Positions 20,283-29,252 of a DNA stretch of 64,000 bases are shown here, in pieces. The notes under the pieces were generated by a model. It did not search any database. It worked only from the letters and a program-made list of their open reading frames with translations, and was not told the DNA's origin. Position numbers and translations under genes: made by a program. Every line of letters begins with the position of its first letter. Position 1 is the stretch's first letter. Location: the NCBI RefSeq assembly GCF_002116635.1, contig NZ_LQPW01000019.1, positions 62,001 through 126,000 on the forward strand, in the 5' to 3' direction. Origin of the DNA: Mycobacterium szulgai (GTDB taxonomy: Bacteria; Actinomycetota; Actinomycetes; Mycobacteriales; Mycobacteriaceae).

Positions 20283-21487
20283 CAAATCACCTCCTGCGCC
20301 CGTAACTCGGCGAGTTCCTCGGGGCTCTTGCCCAGCAGCCCTGCATAGACGTCTTGGTTGTGTTGTCCCGGGTGCGCCGGGCCCGCGTTGCGCACCGCGC
20401 CAGGGGACTCCGAGAGCACCGGCACGACCCCCGGGCCGAGCACCGGCCGCTGCACCCGTTCGTCGTAGTGCTCGACCAGCATGCCTCGGGCGCGCAGCTG
20501 CGGGTCGTTGACCACTTCGGCCACGGTGTTGATCGGCCCGGCGATCACGCCTGCGGCGGAAAGGGTTTCGATAATCTCGTGCGGTTGCCGTTCGCCTGCC
20601 CACGCGCCGATGATTTTGTCGAGCTCGTCCTGATTGCGGCCGCGGGCACCATGGGTGGCGAACCGGTCGTCGGTGGCCAGTTCCGGGCGGCCCATCGCGA
20701 GGCAGAGCCGGGCGAACACGGTGTCCTGGTTGGCTGCGATCACCACCCAGGAGCCGTCGGCGCTGCGGTAGATGTTCGACGGCGCGATCCCCTCCAGCCG
20801 GGTGCCAGACGGACCGCGCACCACGCCGCCGACGTCGTAGTCGGGGATGGTGGACTCCTGCACGGCTAAACAGGATTCGGTCAGCGCCACGTCGACGATC
20901 TGTCCGCGGCCGGTGACACCGCGGCGATACAGCGCTGCCAGCGCACCCTGAGCCCCGAACATTCCGGCCAGGCTGTCGCCCAGCGACAACGCCAGCCGCG
21001 GCGGTGGTCCGCCGGGAAAGCCGTTGAGGTGCCGCAGTCCGCTGGCCGCTTCGGCGACCGAGGCGTAGCCCGCCTTGTGTGCGTCGGGGCCGGTCTGCCC
21101 ATAGCCTGACACCCGCACCAGGATGATGCCCGAATTGCGTTCGCTGAGCACGTCGTAGCCCAGGTTCCACTTCTCCAGGGTGCCGGGCCGGAAGTTCTCC
21201 ACCACGATGTCGGATTTCTCGACGAGGTCCAAGAACAGCTCGCGGCCGCGTGGCCGGCGCAGGTCGAGGGTGATTGCGCGTTTGTTGCGCGCATGCACCG
21301 TCCAGAACACATGATGCCCGTCGACTTCAGCCTGGCCCCAGGTCCGCAGCGGGTCAGGAGCGCCGGGCGGTTCCACCTTGATGACGTCGGCGCCCATATC
21401 GCCCAGCAGCCGGCCCGCGAACGGCCCGGCGATCAGGGTGCCCAGCTCGAGCACCCGGATACCGTCCAGCGGCCCAGTCACGGTCAT
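20282..21487 (-). CDS. Class III (CaiB/BaiF) CoA-transferase
   Basis: This is a 401-residue family III CoA-transferase that moves CoA between carboxylic acids through aspartyl intermediates. It has the N-terminal signature GIRVLELGTLIAGPFAGRLL with GADVIKVEPP. The catalytic Asp is in SLGDSLAGMFG, and KRAITLDLRRPRG and NRKTIDL-type segments are present. The ATG at 21487 overlaps the stop of the upstream hydrolase by 4 bp. It probably activates the acid acted on by the adjacent lyase; the donor and acceptor are unknown. Confidence 0.85.
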   Translation of the reverse strand: MTVTGPLDGIRVLELGTLIAGPFAGRLLGDMGADVIKVEPPGAPDPLRTWGQAEVDGHHVFWTVHARNKRAITLDLRRPRGRELFLDLVEKSDIVVENFRPGTLEKWNLGYDVLSERNSGIILVRVSGYGQTGPDAHKAGYASVAEAASGLRHLNGFPGGPPPRLALSLGDSLAGMFGAQGALAALYRRGVTGRGQIVDVALTESCLAVQESTIPDYDVGGVVRGPSGTRLEGIAPSNIYRSADGSWVVIAANQDTVFARLCLAMGRPELATDDRFATHGARGRNQDELDKIIGAWAGERQPHEIIETLSAAGVIAGPINTVAEVVNDPQLRARGMLVEHYDERVQRPVLGPGVVPVLSESPGAVRNAGPAHPGQHNQDVYAGLLGKSPEELAELRAQEVI

Positions 21488-22671
21488 GGCGCCGCACTCG
21501 CAAAGTCGTGCCGCACCAGCCAATCGGTCACGGTGCCGACGGCCTGGCGCAGCTTATCCCGCTGATCCGCACCCGCGTAATAGTGTGTGGCACCCGGTAT
21601 TTCGTGCATTTCCTTATCGGGATGTCCGATTGCCTCGAACAGTCGTCGGGTGTGGCTGGGCGTGCAGGCGTCATCGGCCAGGTTGCCGATCACCAGGGCG
21701 GGAACCGCGATATCGGTACCGCAGGCCACCCCGTCGCCGCGGGCGTCGTCGTAACTCCACTGTGAGAGCCAGCCCCGCAAGGTCGAGAAGCGGGCCAGCC
21801 CGACCGGGCTCATGTTCACTACCTGAGGGTCACCCAGGTAACAGGTGCCGGGGGTGCGTTCGTTGGGATCGACTGTCGGGTCCAGCCAGCGTGGGTCGGC
21901 CATGGTGCCGTGTACGACGAAGCAGAACTCGTCGTTCGGGCGGCCGGCCGCCTTCAGCTCGGCGAGTTTGTCTTTGACCCACGCGGTGATTCGGCGATTG
22001 CGGTCGATTTGTGGCTGCCGGTAACGGGCCACGAATTCCTCGCTGTACGGCGGCTGATTGGGGTTGCCCGGGTTGTACAGGTCGAGTTCGGGATCGCGCT
22101 TGGTCGGGTCGCATTCGTCGAGGATCGACGCGTCCAGCCATTCGGTCAGCGTCCCGTGCCGGCTGATGTGGGCTGCCAGCAACATGATTCCGTCGGCGGC
22201 GGGCAGGTCCAGCTGGGTCAGGTCGGGGCCGTCGCCGGACGGGCTGGACGTGATGGTCGGCTTTTGCGCCTGCTGTTGGTAGAACACCGACAACGAGCCG
22301 CCACCGCTCCACCCGGCCAGGACCACCTTGCGGTAGCCCAGCCGGTTCTTGGCGTCCTTGATGCACTCGCCGAGATCTTCGACCACCTTCTCCATCAGCA
22401 GCGCCGAATCCGTACCGCGGAACCGGCTGTTGCAGTAGATGACATGGTGACCGGCGCGGGCCAGTGCATTGATCATCGGCAGGTAGGCGCCGCCGCCGAT
22501 CGGGTGCATGAACACCAGCACGGTGTCCGACGGCTTGTCCTTGGGCTTGAGCAGATAGCTTTCCAGCACGGTGATCTCGGCCAGTCCGCCGTACACATCG
22601 CGGACGGCCGAATTATTCTGGAACGCAACGAGATACGGGATGCGGTCGTAGTCAAACTTTGTCGGATTCAC
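21484..22671 (-). CDS. Alpha/beta hydrolase
   Basis: This 395-residue alpha/beta-hydrolase has the nucleophile elbow LAGWSGGGSLSVF around residue 120, a preceding oxyanion segment FMHPIGGGAY, and a final His in EIPGATHYYAGADQ. Asp in NLADDACTPSHT is the likely acid member of the triad. A roughly 100-residue insertion between strands, containing DECDPTKRDPELDLYNPGNP, is unlike short esterases. It starts with GTG after GAGG, 12 bp downstream of the dioxygenase-like gene, and overlaps the CoA-transferase. It may hydrolyse the ring-cleavage product, but this is inferred only from position. Confidence 0.75.
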   Translation of the reverse strand: MNPTKFDYDRIPYLVAFQNNSAVRDVYGGLAEITVLESYLLKPKDKPSDTVLVFMHPIGGGAYLPMINALARAGHHVIYCNSRFRGTDSALLMEKVVEDLGECIKDAKNRLGYRKVVLAGWSGGGSLSVFYQQQAQKPTITSSPSGDGPDLTQLDLPAADGIMLLAAHISRHGTLTEWLDASILDECDPTKRDPELDLYNPGNPNQPPYSEEFVARYRQPQIDRNRRITAWVKDKLAELKAAGRPNDEFCFVVHGTMADPRWLDPTVDPNERTPGTCYLGDPQVVNMSPVGLARFSTLRGWLSQWSYDDARGDGVACGTDIAVPALVIGNLADDACTPSHTRRLFEAIGHPDKEMHEIPGATHYYAGADQRDKLRQAVGTVTDWLVRHDFASAAP

Positions 22672-22683
22672 GGCCCGTCCTCA

Positions 22684-23775
22684 TCAGTGTTGTCCTAGGT
22701 CGTGTGCCAGCACCTCGGCCGACGGCGTCAAGCGCCGTCGGGTGTCGATGGCGATCACCTGCCAGTCGACGCGCGGGTAGTCGTCGAATTTGCGACGGGC
22801 CCGCGCCCGCGCCTTCTCCGGTGCACCGTGGTGAATCCCTTGCGGCGCATGGGTGATCAGGCCCGGTGGCATCGGAATGCCGTACAGCGAGCCACCGTGG
22901 AAGAACGCGATCTCGTCGTAGTCGACATTGCGGTGATACCAGGGGGTGCGTTCGGTGCCCGGGACGCCTTCGGCGGGCTTGGGCAGGAAGTTCATCACGT
23001 AAACCCCGGTGGCCTGCATGAACAGGTGCACCGTCGGTGGCAGGTGCACGCTGTCGGAGGTGATGACGTTGTAGTCGGCGATATTGAAGGTGAAGGCGAA
23101 GTTGTCGCCGCGCCAGCCTTCCACATCGATCGGATTGTGTTGGTAGTACAGCGTTGTCGGGCCGCCCTCGTGCATCAGGCGGACTTCGTACTCGTCACGG
23201 CCGTCATCTTCCAGCGGTACCGGGTCGGGAATGGTCGCCTGCGACGGGTCGAACGGGAAGTGCCGGCCCAGTGAGCCCGGCGGCGGCACCCGGAATTCGT
23301 CGGTGGCCTCGATCATCAGCAGCGTGGTCTCGCTGTCGGGAGCCTGTCGCCAGGTGCAGGCCTTCGGCAGGTATACCCAGTCGCCCTGCCGATAGCGCAG
23401 CGGACCGAACTCGGTTTCCAGCAGACCCGTGCCGTTGTGTACGAAGCACAGTAGATCGCCATCGATGTAACGGGTGTAGAACGGCATCGGCTCACTGCGC
23501 CGGCTCAGCAGGACGCGGCAGTCGGGGTTGGAGAACATCAGCAGTGGCCCGCCATCGGCGTCAACCGCGTCGCTGGGTTTGAGTTCGTCGGCCAGCACGT
23601 CGATCGGCCGTAGCGGCCCGACGGCCCGGTAGGCGGTGGGGTCGTGGCGACGGTAGATGTTAGCGGTGCGGCCGGTGAAGCCGCCACGTCCCAACTCGTC
23701 GTCCTTCAATCCGTCGAGATCGGCGTGCACCCGCCGAGGTGTCCGGCCTTTTCGCAGGTGGATGAACGATTCCAT
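22684..23775 (-). CDS. Homogentisate 1,2-dioxygenase-like cupin protein
   Basis: This 363-residue double-cupin protein is related to homogentisate 1,2-dioxygenases. Recognisable features are IDGDLLCFVHNGTGLLETEFG in the first cupin, then WYHRNVDYDEIAFFHGG and PPGLITHAPQGIHHGAPEK in the second; these hold the likely iron ligands (a His, an acidic residue and a later His). It is shorter than the 430-440-residue classical enzyme and the spacing between His and Glu (HRNVDYDE) is one longer than I recall for the human enzyme, so the substrate may differ. It is the first gene of the minus-strand operon. Confidence 0.75.
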   Translation of the reverse strand: MESFIHLRKGRTPRRVHADLDGLKDDELGRGGFTGRTANIYRRHDPTAYRAVGPLRPIDVLADELKPSDAVDADGGPLLMFSNPDCRVLLSRRSEPMPFYTRYIDGDLLCFVHNGTGLLETEFGPLRYRQGDWVYLPKACTWRQAPDSETTLLMIEATDEFRVPPPGSLGRHFPFDPSQATIPDPVPLEDDGRDEYEVRLMHEGGPTTLYYQHNPIDVEGWRGDNFAFTFNIADYNVITSDSVHLPPTVHLFMQATGVYVMNFLPKPAEGVPGTERTPWYHRNVDYDEIAFFHGGSLYGIPMPPGLITHAPQGIHHGAPEKARARARRKFDDYPRVDWQVIAIDTRRRLTPSAEVLAHDLGQH

Positions 23776-23807
23776 GGCTCGGCTCCGAATGTCTTCGCTA
23801 CAAAACT

Positions 23808-23825
23808 AAAAGTGACATTACTTTT
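23808..23825. promoter_or_regulatory. Inverted repeat upstream of the dioxygenase-led operon
   Basis: AAAAGT, six bases, ACTTTT forms an 18-bp inverted repeat about 32 bp upstream of the start at 23775, in an AT-rich patch between fadB4 and this gene. Position and symmetry fit an operator for the operon's own TetR protein (18757-19377), but the sequence is short and A/T-rich, so chance is possible. Confidence 0.4.
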
Positions 23826-23865
23826 TCTTTCGAGCCGGCGCAAGATCCGCCGCGCCGCAAACGCC

Positions 23866-24837
23866 TCAGTCGCGGACGCGCAGCACGACCTTGCCCTTGG
23901 CGCTGCGATTCTCCAGCGATGCGATTGCCGCCGCGGCCTGATCCAACGGGTAGACCACCGGCTCGGGAGGGGACAGCTTGCCCTCGCTGAGCAGTTTTTC
24001 AAGTGCGGCCCACTGCTCGTTCAATGCGCCGGGGTGGGTACCGGCCCACGCGCCCCAGCCAACGCCGACTACGTCAATGTTGTTGAGCAGCAACCTGTTT
24101 ACCTTCACGGTAGGAATCTCGCCGCCGGTGAAGCCGATCACCAGCAAGCGTCCGCCCGGAGCCAGCGAACGCAGTGAATCGGTGAACCGATCGCCACCGA
24201 CCGGGTCTACCACCAGGTCGACGCCGCGCCCGCTGGTCAGCTCTTTCGCCGCGTCCTTGAACCCCTCGGCCAGCACCACATCGGTTGCGCCGGCGGCCGT
24301 CGCGATGTCGGCCTTCTCCTCGGTGCTGACCACCGCGATCACCCGGGACGCCCCGAGTACCGAGGCCAGCCGCAGTGCCGAGGTGCCGATGCCGCCGGCC
24401 GCGCCATGCACCAACACCGTCTCGCCGGCCTTCAGCCGGCCACGGACCGTCAGCGCGAAGTACACCGTGAGATCGTTGAAGAGCACGCCTGCGCCGGCTT
24501 CGAAGCTGACGTTGTCCGGCAGTTTGAACACCCGATCGGGGGAGAGCACCGCGACTTCGGCCATGCCCCCGGTGAGCATCGTCAGCCCGACCACCCGATC
24601 GCCGGCACGCACGTGACAGTCGTCCGGCGCCGATCGCACCACCCCGGCGATCTCCGCTCCGAGCACGAACGGCGGTTCCGGCCGGTATTGGTAGAGGCCC
24701 CGGGTGAGCAGCGCGTCCGGGAAGGCCACCCCGGCGGCGTGCACCTCTACAACGACGCCGTCACCGGCGGGTTCGTCGACTTCTGCCACCTCAACTGAAT
24801 CTGGACCATCGAGCCGGGTCACCCGTGCCGCGCGCAT
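23866..24837 (-). CDS. fadB4: NADPH:quinone oxidoreductase family protein FadB4
   Basis: This 323-residue zinc-independent medium-chain reductase ends in ENRSAKGKVVLRVRD. Its GroES-like N-terminal domain contains GVAFPDALLTRGLYQYRP, and its Rossmann domain has VHGAAGGIGTSALRLASVLGA. The lack of zinc-ligand cysteines places it with quinone oxidoreductases. Length and sequence match M. tuberculosis FadB4 (Rv3141) as I remember it. There it follows fadE23 directly; here it is about 25 kb away and instead follows a second MDR reductase by 21 bp. Its physiological substrate is not settled. Confidence 0.85.
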   Translation of the reverse strand: MRAARVTRLDGPDSVEVAEVDEPAGDGVVVEVHAAGVAFPDALLTRGLYQYRPEPPFVLGAEIAGVVRSAPDDCHVRAGDRVVGLTMLTGGMAEVAVLSPDRVFKLPDNVSFEAGAGVLFNDLTVYFALTVRGRLKAGETVLVHGAAGGIGTSALRLASVLGASRVIAVVSTEEKADIATAAGATDVVLAEGFKDAAKELTSGRGVDLVVDPVGGDRFTDSLRSLAPGGRLLVIGFTGGEIPTVKVNRLLLNNIDVVGVGWGAWAGTHPGALNEQWAALEKLLSEGKLSPPEPVVYPLDQAAAAIASLENRSAKGKVVLRVRD

Positions 24838-24858
24838 GCCGAACAGCGTACTTCCGGT

Positions 24859-25866
24859 TCAGAAACCTTCGGCGACCCGCACCACAGCCCGCCCGGAGAA
24901 CGCGCCCTCGCGCAACCGGTCGATCACGCCGACAACGTCTTTGACGTCGACTTCAGTGGTGATCGCGTCCAGATGACGTGGCCGCAACGAATCCCCCAGA
25001 CGTGCCCATAGTTCTCGGCGCTCACCGATGGGCAGCTGCACCGAGTCGATACCCAGCAGCGCGACACCGCGCAGGATGAATGGCATCACCGTGGTATGCA
25101 GACCGGCGCCGCCGGTAAGCCCGCTGGCGGCCACAGCGCCGCGGTAGTCGACGGCACTGAGCACGTCGGCCAGCGTCGCGCCGCCCACGCAATCCACTCC
25201 CGCAGCCCAGCGCACCTTGGCCAGTGGGCGCGGCTTCGCGTCGGGATCGGCCGGCAGACGACCGATGACTTCCGCGGCGCCAAGGGCTTTCAGCCGATCG
25301 GCCACTCCGGGGTCGCCGGCCTTGCCGGTGGAGGCGACCACCTGATAGCCGGCGGCGGCCAGCAAGTCGACGCTGACCGTCCCGACGCCTCCGCTCGCGC
25401 CGGTGACAACCACCGGCCCGGCGTCGGGTTTGATGCCCCAGCCAGTGAGGGCTTGCACGCTCATGGCGGCCGTGAAACCGGCGGTGCCGATCGCCGCGCC
25501 GTCGCGCGGACTCAGCGCGCCCAATGCCACCACTTGGTCGGCGGGCAGCCGGGCGTATTGGGCGTAGCCGCCGTGGTGGCCGGTGCCGATCTGGTAGCCG
25601 TGCGCGACGACGGCGTCACCGACCGAGAATTCGGCTGAGTGTGACTCGACGACCTCGCCGGTCAGGTCGATGCCGGGTACCACCGGGTAGTTGCGCACGA
25701 CGCCGCCGCCGGGCGTAAGCGCCAACGCGTCTTTGAAGTTGACGCTGGAATACAGCACCCGGATCGTCACGTCACCGGGCGGCAGGTCGGCTTCCGTGAG
25801 TGTCTCGACCGATGCCGTTATCCGGTCCCCATCCTGGCGCGCGACCAGCGCGTGAAACGTGTCCAT
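24859..25866 (-). CDS. MDR-family oxidoreductase, AcuI/YhdH acryloyl-CoA reductase type
   Basis: This 335-residue reductase has the AcuI/YhdH pattern: an N-terminal YSSVNFKDALALTPGGGVVRNYPVVPGIDLTG, the coenzyme-binding VVTGASGGVGTVSVDLLAAAGY and a late DSVQLPIGERRELW. These enzymes reduce acryloyl-CoA with NADPH or detoxify similar electrophiles. It starts 23 bp from the divergent aldo/keto reductase and precedes fadB4 by 21 bp, so the two reductases probably form one transcript. Confidence 0.82.
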   Translation of the reverse strand: MDTFHALVARQDGDRITASVETLTEADLPPGDVTIRVLYSSVNFKDALALTPGGGVVRNYPVVPGIDLTGEVVESHSAEFSVGDAVVAHGYQIGTGHHGGYAQYARLPADQVVALGALSPRDGAAIGTAGFTAAMSVQALTGWGIKPDAGPVVVTGASGGVGTVSVDLLAAAGYQVVASTGKAGDPGVADRLKALGAAEVIGRLPADPDAKPRPLAKVRWAAGVDCVGGATLADVLSAVDYRGAVAASGLTGGAGLHTTVMPFILRGVALLGIDSVQLPIGERRELWARLGDSLRPRHLDAITTEVDVKDVVGVIDRLREGAFSGRAVVRVAEGF

Positions 25867-25889
25867 GAACTCGACGCTAGCCTCAATAG

Positions 25890-26747
25890 ATGGATTGCTT
25901 TCCCCTTGGTAGCTTTTCGGTCGCCCGCATCGGCTTCGGCGCGATGCAACTGCCCGGCCCCGGCGTGTTCGGGCCGCCGAAGGATCGCGACGCGGCGCTG
26001 GCGGTGCTACGCCGGGCCGTCGAGCTGGGGGTGAACCACATCGACACGGCGCAGTTCTACGGTCCCGGTGTCGCCAACGAGCTGATCCGGGAGGCGCTGT
26101 ATCCCTACCCGCAGAACCTGGCGCTGGTGAGCAAGATCGGCGGTCGGCGCGATGAAGCCGGTGCCTGGCTGCCGCTGACCGAGCCGGCCGACCTGCGCCG
26201 TGACCTCGAAGCCAACCTGCGCACCCTCGGCGTCGACCAGCTGGCGGCGGTCAATCTGCGGCTGATGGACAGCGAAGCGCCCGATCAGCTCTTCGACGAC
26301 CAGCTTTCGGTTCTCATCGCTGCTCGTGACGAAGGGCTGATCGGTGGGATCGGGCTGAGCGAGATCACTCGCGAGCATCTGCTGCACGCCTTGCAACGTA
26401 CCGAAATCGACTGTGTGCAAAACGCTTTCAATCTAGTACACCGGGCGTCGAATCCGGTGCTCGAGGAATGCCAGGCGCACGGCATTGCCTTTGTGCCCTT
26501 CTTTCCCTTGGGATCGGCGTTCGCGCAATCGAATCCGGTGCTGGGGAACGAGCTGATTGCGCAGGCGGCGAAGCGATACGGCCGAACTCCCGCGCAGATC
26601 GCCCTGGCATGGACGCTGAGCGTGGCACCCAACGTGTTGTTGATCCCGGGTACCTCGTCAGTGGCGCACCTGGAGGAGAACCTCGCGGTCGCCGATATCG
26701 AACTCGACGACGAAACCCGCGAACAGCTGAACGCGGTCGCTTCCTGA
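25890..26747 (+). CDS. Aldo/keto reductase
   Basis: This is a 285-residue TIM-barrel NADPH-dependent oxidoreductase. Visible family features are IGFGAMQLPGPGVFG, the Asp-Tyr pair in HIDTAQFYG, the Lys in LVSKIGG, and the NADPH-site run VLLIPGTSSVAHLEENL. The usual catalytic His position reads VNLRLMD, so Asn replaces His as in some aldo/keto reductase subfamilies. It is divergent from the MDR reductase with only a 23-bp gap and no clear ribosome site, so its mRNA may be leaderless. Substrate unknown. Confidence 0.85.
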   Translation: MDCFPLGSFSVARIGFGAMQLPGPGVFGPPKDRDAALAVLRRAVELGVNHIDTAQFYGPGVANELIREALYPYPQNLALVSKIGGRRDEAGAWLPLTEPADLRRDLEANLRTLGVDQLAAVNLRLMDSEAPDQLFDDQLSVLIAARDEGLIGGIGLSEITREHLLHALQRTEIDCVQNAFNLVHRASNPVLEECQAHGIAFVPFFPLGSAFAQSNPVLGNELIAQAAKRYGRTPAQIALAWTLSVAPNVLLIPGTSSVAHLEENLAVADIELDDETREQLNAVAS

Positions 26748-27324
26748 GTGTGCACTCGGTGGGGGCGCTAGCATCTCGGCATCGGGATAGGTGCGGCGAC
26801 CATGACTTCCGGTGAGCCAATCGCCAACAGGCGTGCGAGCGCCGCTGCGCCCTCGGTCACCGAGTCCGGTTCTGTCATGCCGGGAGTCCTCGGGATTGTG
26901 ACGGCACGACACGTCGGTGTGTGATGAGTTGACCGGCGCGGCATTCGGTTGTCCGCGCGTGACGCGCAGTGGGCTGTCGCTGGGTGTCCTAGCCCTCGGA
27001 CGGGTCTTGGCATCGCGACGCTGGGTTCGATCCTCACCGGCGTCTACCACGGAATGGCGATTCCGGCGGGCATGCTGACCGCCGCCAAGAACGCCTTCAC
27101 CGACGGGCTTGCCGTCGCGGCGGGTACAGGTTCGGGTCTGTTGCCAATGGCGGCGGCGGTGTGGGTGCTGCTGAAACCACGATCGGGCACCACCAGACGC
27201 GGGCGAAGTGGGCGCCCGACGGCAATGGGCTCTGTTGAAGTTGTTAGCTTCACCGCCAGGGACCGGCTCGAACCGAGTGAAGGGTTCGTGACAATGACTG
27301 CCTGGCTATGTACGCCGAACATCG
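26748..27324. other. 577-bp stretch without an intact gene
   Basis: Between the aldo/keto reductase and the converging amidohydrolase no complete gene is convincing on either strand. The only recognisable content is the transporter remnant described separately near 27003-27206. The rest is degraded-looking sequence with frequent stops in the coding-like frame. Confidence 0.5.
27003..27206 (+). pseudogene. Remnant of a DHA2-type MFS transporter C-terminus
   Basis: About 68 codons read GLGIATLGSILTGVYHGM, then AAKNAFTDGLAVAAGTGSGL and AAAVWVLLKPRSG. This resembles the last two membrane helices of 14-helix drug-efflux transporters (a GIAVLGSIL helix, an extracellular loop with A-x-AF-x-xG, then a final helix). 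There is no transporter body upstream and no sensible start, so it looks like a decayed 3' fragment. Confidence 0.45.
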
Positions 27325-28260
27325 TCAGCGCAATCGCGGGAACAGCGTCACCGCGTTGCCGCGGTCGATCGCTGAGCGGGCATCGTCATCGAGCTGGGGA
27401 TAGCTGTCCAGTCCGGCGGCGAAGTATTTTCCGACTTCCACCGGGCCGAAGGGCCAGTCCGATCCGAACGTGATGTGACCCGGCTTGGCGAAGGCGAGCA
27501 GGGACGGTAATGCGGCTGGGGTCGAAGACAGCGCGGTGTCGAAGTAGAAACTCGAGAATTCGTCAAGCACTTCCTGGGGTTGGCGGCCGGTGTCTGCGAT
27601 GACGCCCATTGCCAACCGGTGGCTGACATAGGGCACGAAGCCACCGGCATGGCTGAGGATGAACTTGATGTTCGGGTAACGCTGCCGTATCCCGTTGTGC
27701 ACCAACAGGTATGCCGCACGGGTTGTGTCGAGCGGGAAGTCGGTGACAAACGGAGCAATGCCTGGCACGGTGGGGCCGGGCAGTTCGGTGGGATGAATGA
27801 ACACGACCGCGGCACGCGCATCGAGGGCGGCAAAGAGGTCCTCCTGACCCGCTTCGCCGATATAGACGCCCGCGTGGTTGGCCAGCAGTATCACGCCGTC
27901 GGCGTTCAAGTCGTCCAGAGCGCGAACGGTTTCCGCAACGGCCGCGTCGACGTGCGGCATCGGCACAGTCGCGAAAAATCCAAACTTGTCCGGTTGTGCA
28001 CCGACGACCTGTGCGGCGTAGTCGTTGAGGTCACGCGAGAGTGCGGCCGCGTCGGTCGCGTACGGCAGAAAGGTGGTGCCGGGGGCCGACACGGACAGTA
28101 CAGCAGCTGCGGATCCAAGTTCTGCCATGGCTTCCAGCGAGCCCTCGGGACTCCACTCCGGCAACGCGCGTCCGCCGGCATCGTCGATGCCGAATTTTCC
28201 CAGCAACTTTCGGTAGTCGGGCGGAATCATGTGGTGGTGAGTATCGATTCGGGACATCAT
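27325..28260 (-). CDS. Amidohydrolase family protein (ACMSD/resorcylate decarboxylase-like)
   Basis: This 311-residue TIM-barrel metal enzyme has an N-terminal RIDTHHHMIPPDY (H-x-H type metal site), the central VVFIHPTELPG His, ILSHAGGFVPYVSHRL, and a final GSDWPFGP with the conserved Asp. This layout fits the decarboxylase/hydrolase branch that includes ACMSD and gamma-resorcylate decarboxylase. It overlaps the extradiol dioxygenase stop, so it belongs to the ring-cleavage operon. GGAGG is better spaced for the second ATG (28257) than the first (28260). It may act on a carboxylated aromatic or a ring-opened product. Confidence 0.8.
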   Translation of the reverse strand: MMSRIDTHHHMIPPDYRKLLGKFGIDDAGGRALPEWSPEGSLEAMAELGSAAAVLSVSAPGTTFLPYATDAAALSRDLNDYAAQVVGAQPDKFGFFATVPMPHVDAAVAETVRALDDLNADGVILLANHAGVYIGEAGQEDLFAALDARAAVVFIHPTELPGPTVPGIAPFVTDFPLDTTRAAYLLVHNGIRQRYPNIKFILSHAGGFVPYVSHRLAMGVIADTGRQPQEVLDEFSSFYFDTALSSTPAALPSLLAFAKPGHITFGSDWPFGPVEVGKYFAAGLDSYPQLDDDARSAIDRGNAVTLFPRLR

Positions 28261-29252
28261 GACCTCCTTGTCGGGCCCGACAGGGCAAGTACGTTATCTT
28301 CCCGGCGCAGCAATGACTGGCCGGCGGTCTTGAACTGGGCCAGCTTATCGACGATCCGCTGGCCTTCCGGGGTATGACCCCAGATGCTGATTCCCCGGTA
28401 AGTCGTTGGTTCCCAGGTCGTTTCGTCGACGACAATCGGATTCCAGCCCACCTCCCATTCGAAGCCCGACGGCGTGACGGCGTAGTAGGACAGCTCGCGG
28501 TCGTTGGTGTGCTGCCCGACTCCCAGCGCCAGGTGAAACCCGAGTTCTTTGACCCGCTGGTAGGACGCGGTCATATCGTCGAGGTCGGCGACCTGGACAT
28601 TGAGGTGTTGGACTCGCGTGCGAATGGGGTTGATGGGCAACCGGTTAACCGCAGCTATGGCCACCGAGTGGTGGCGCCGATTGACGCGCAGGAAACGGAT
28701 CTTGAATTTGAGGCCGCTGATGGTCTCGTCGATGTAGTCGGACAGCCGCGCATCGAACACGGTGCCGTAGTAGTCGCGGACCTGTTCCGGCTGTTTGGAC
28801 GTGACGGCCACATGCCCGATGCCGCCGTCACCGGTGACGAAACCGCCGCGCACCGCCATGTCCAGCGCTGTGGCGCTGCTGCGAGCGCGGGTGAAGATCT
28901 CTTGCGTGAGGCGATTGGGTCCGGGGAAGCGGGCCATCCGTTCCACCCCGCGCAACGCGGCTTCCTCTGCGGAGCCCTCGGTGACGGGTACGCCGTGCTG
29001 TCTGACCCGGCGCAGGATCTCCTCGAATGTGTCATCGTCGTCGAGTTGCCAGCCCAGCGCGGTGACATCCTCCGCGGGCCCGCGTTGCAGCAGAAAGCGG
29101 GCTTCGTTGTCGTCCAGCCGAAATCGCATGACATCGGACACGGTGGCGTCGACATGCATCCCAACGGCGTCGCAGCCAAAGCGGCGCCAGTCGCTGAACC
29201 GGTTGGTCTCGATCACGACGTAGCCAAGGTGCACCGCGCCGAACACACTCAT
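28257..29252 (-). CDS. Type I extradiol ring-cleavage dioxygenase (VOC fold)
   Basis: This 331-residue catechol-type dioxygenase of the BphC/HsaC class is built of two vicinal-oxygen-chelate halves. The iron ligands of the second half are visible: His in GGIGHVAVTS, His in TRVQHLNVQVAD and Glu in PSGFEWEVGW; a helper His in QHTNDRELSYY precedes the Glu. The N-terminal half (FGAVHLGYVVIETNR) lacks metal ligands, as expected. It is translationally coupled (ATGA) to the hydrolase upstream, which would process its product. Confidence 0.9.
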   Translation of the reverse strand: MSVFGAVHLGYVVIETNRFSDWRRFGCDAVGMHVDATVSDVMRFRLDDNEARFLLQRGPAEDVTALGWQLDDDDTFEEILRRVRQHGVPVTEGSAEEAALRGVERMARFPGPNRLTQEIFTRARSSATALDMAVRGGFVTGDGGIGHVAVTSKQPEQVRDYYGTVFDARLSDYIDETISGLKFKIRFLRVNRRHHSVAIAAVNRLPINPIRTRVQHLNVQVADLDDMTASYQRVKELGFHLALGVGQHTNDRELSYYAVTPSGFEWEVGWNPIVVDETTWEPTTYRGISIWGHTPEGQRIVDKLAQFKTAGQSLLRREDNVLALSGPTRRS

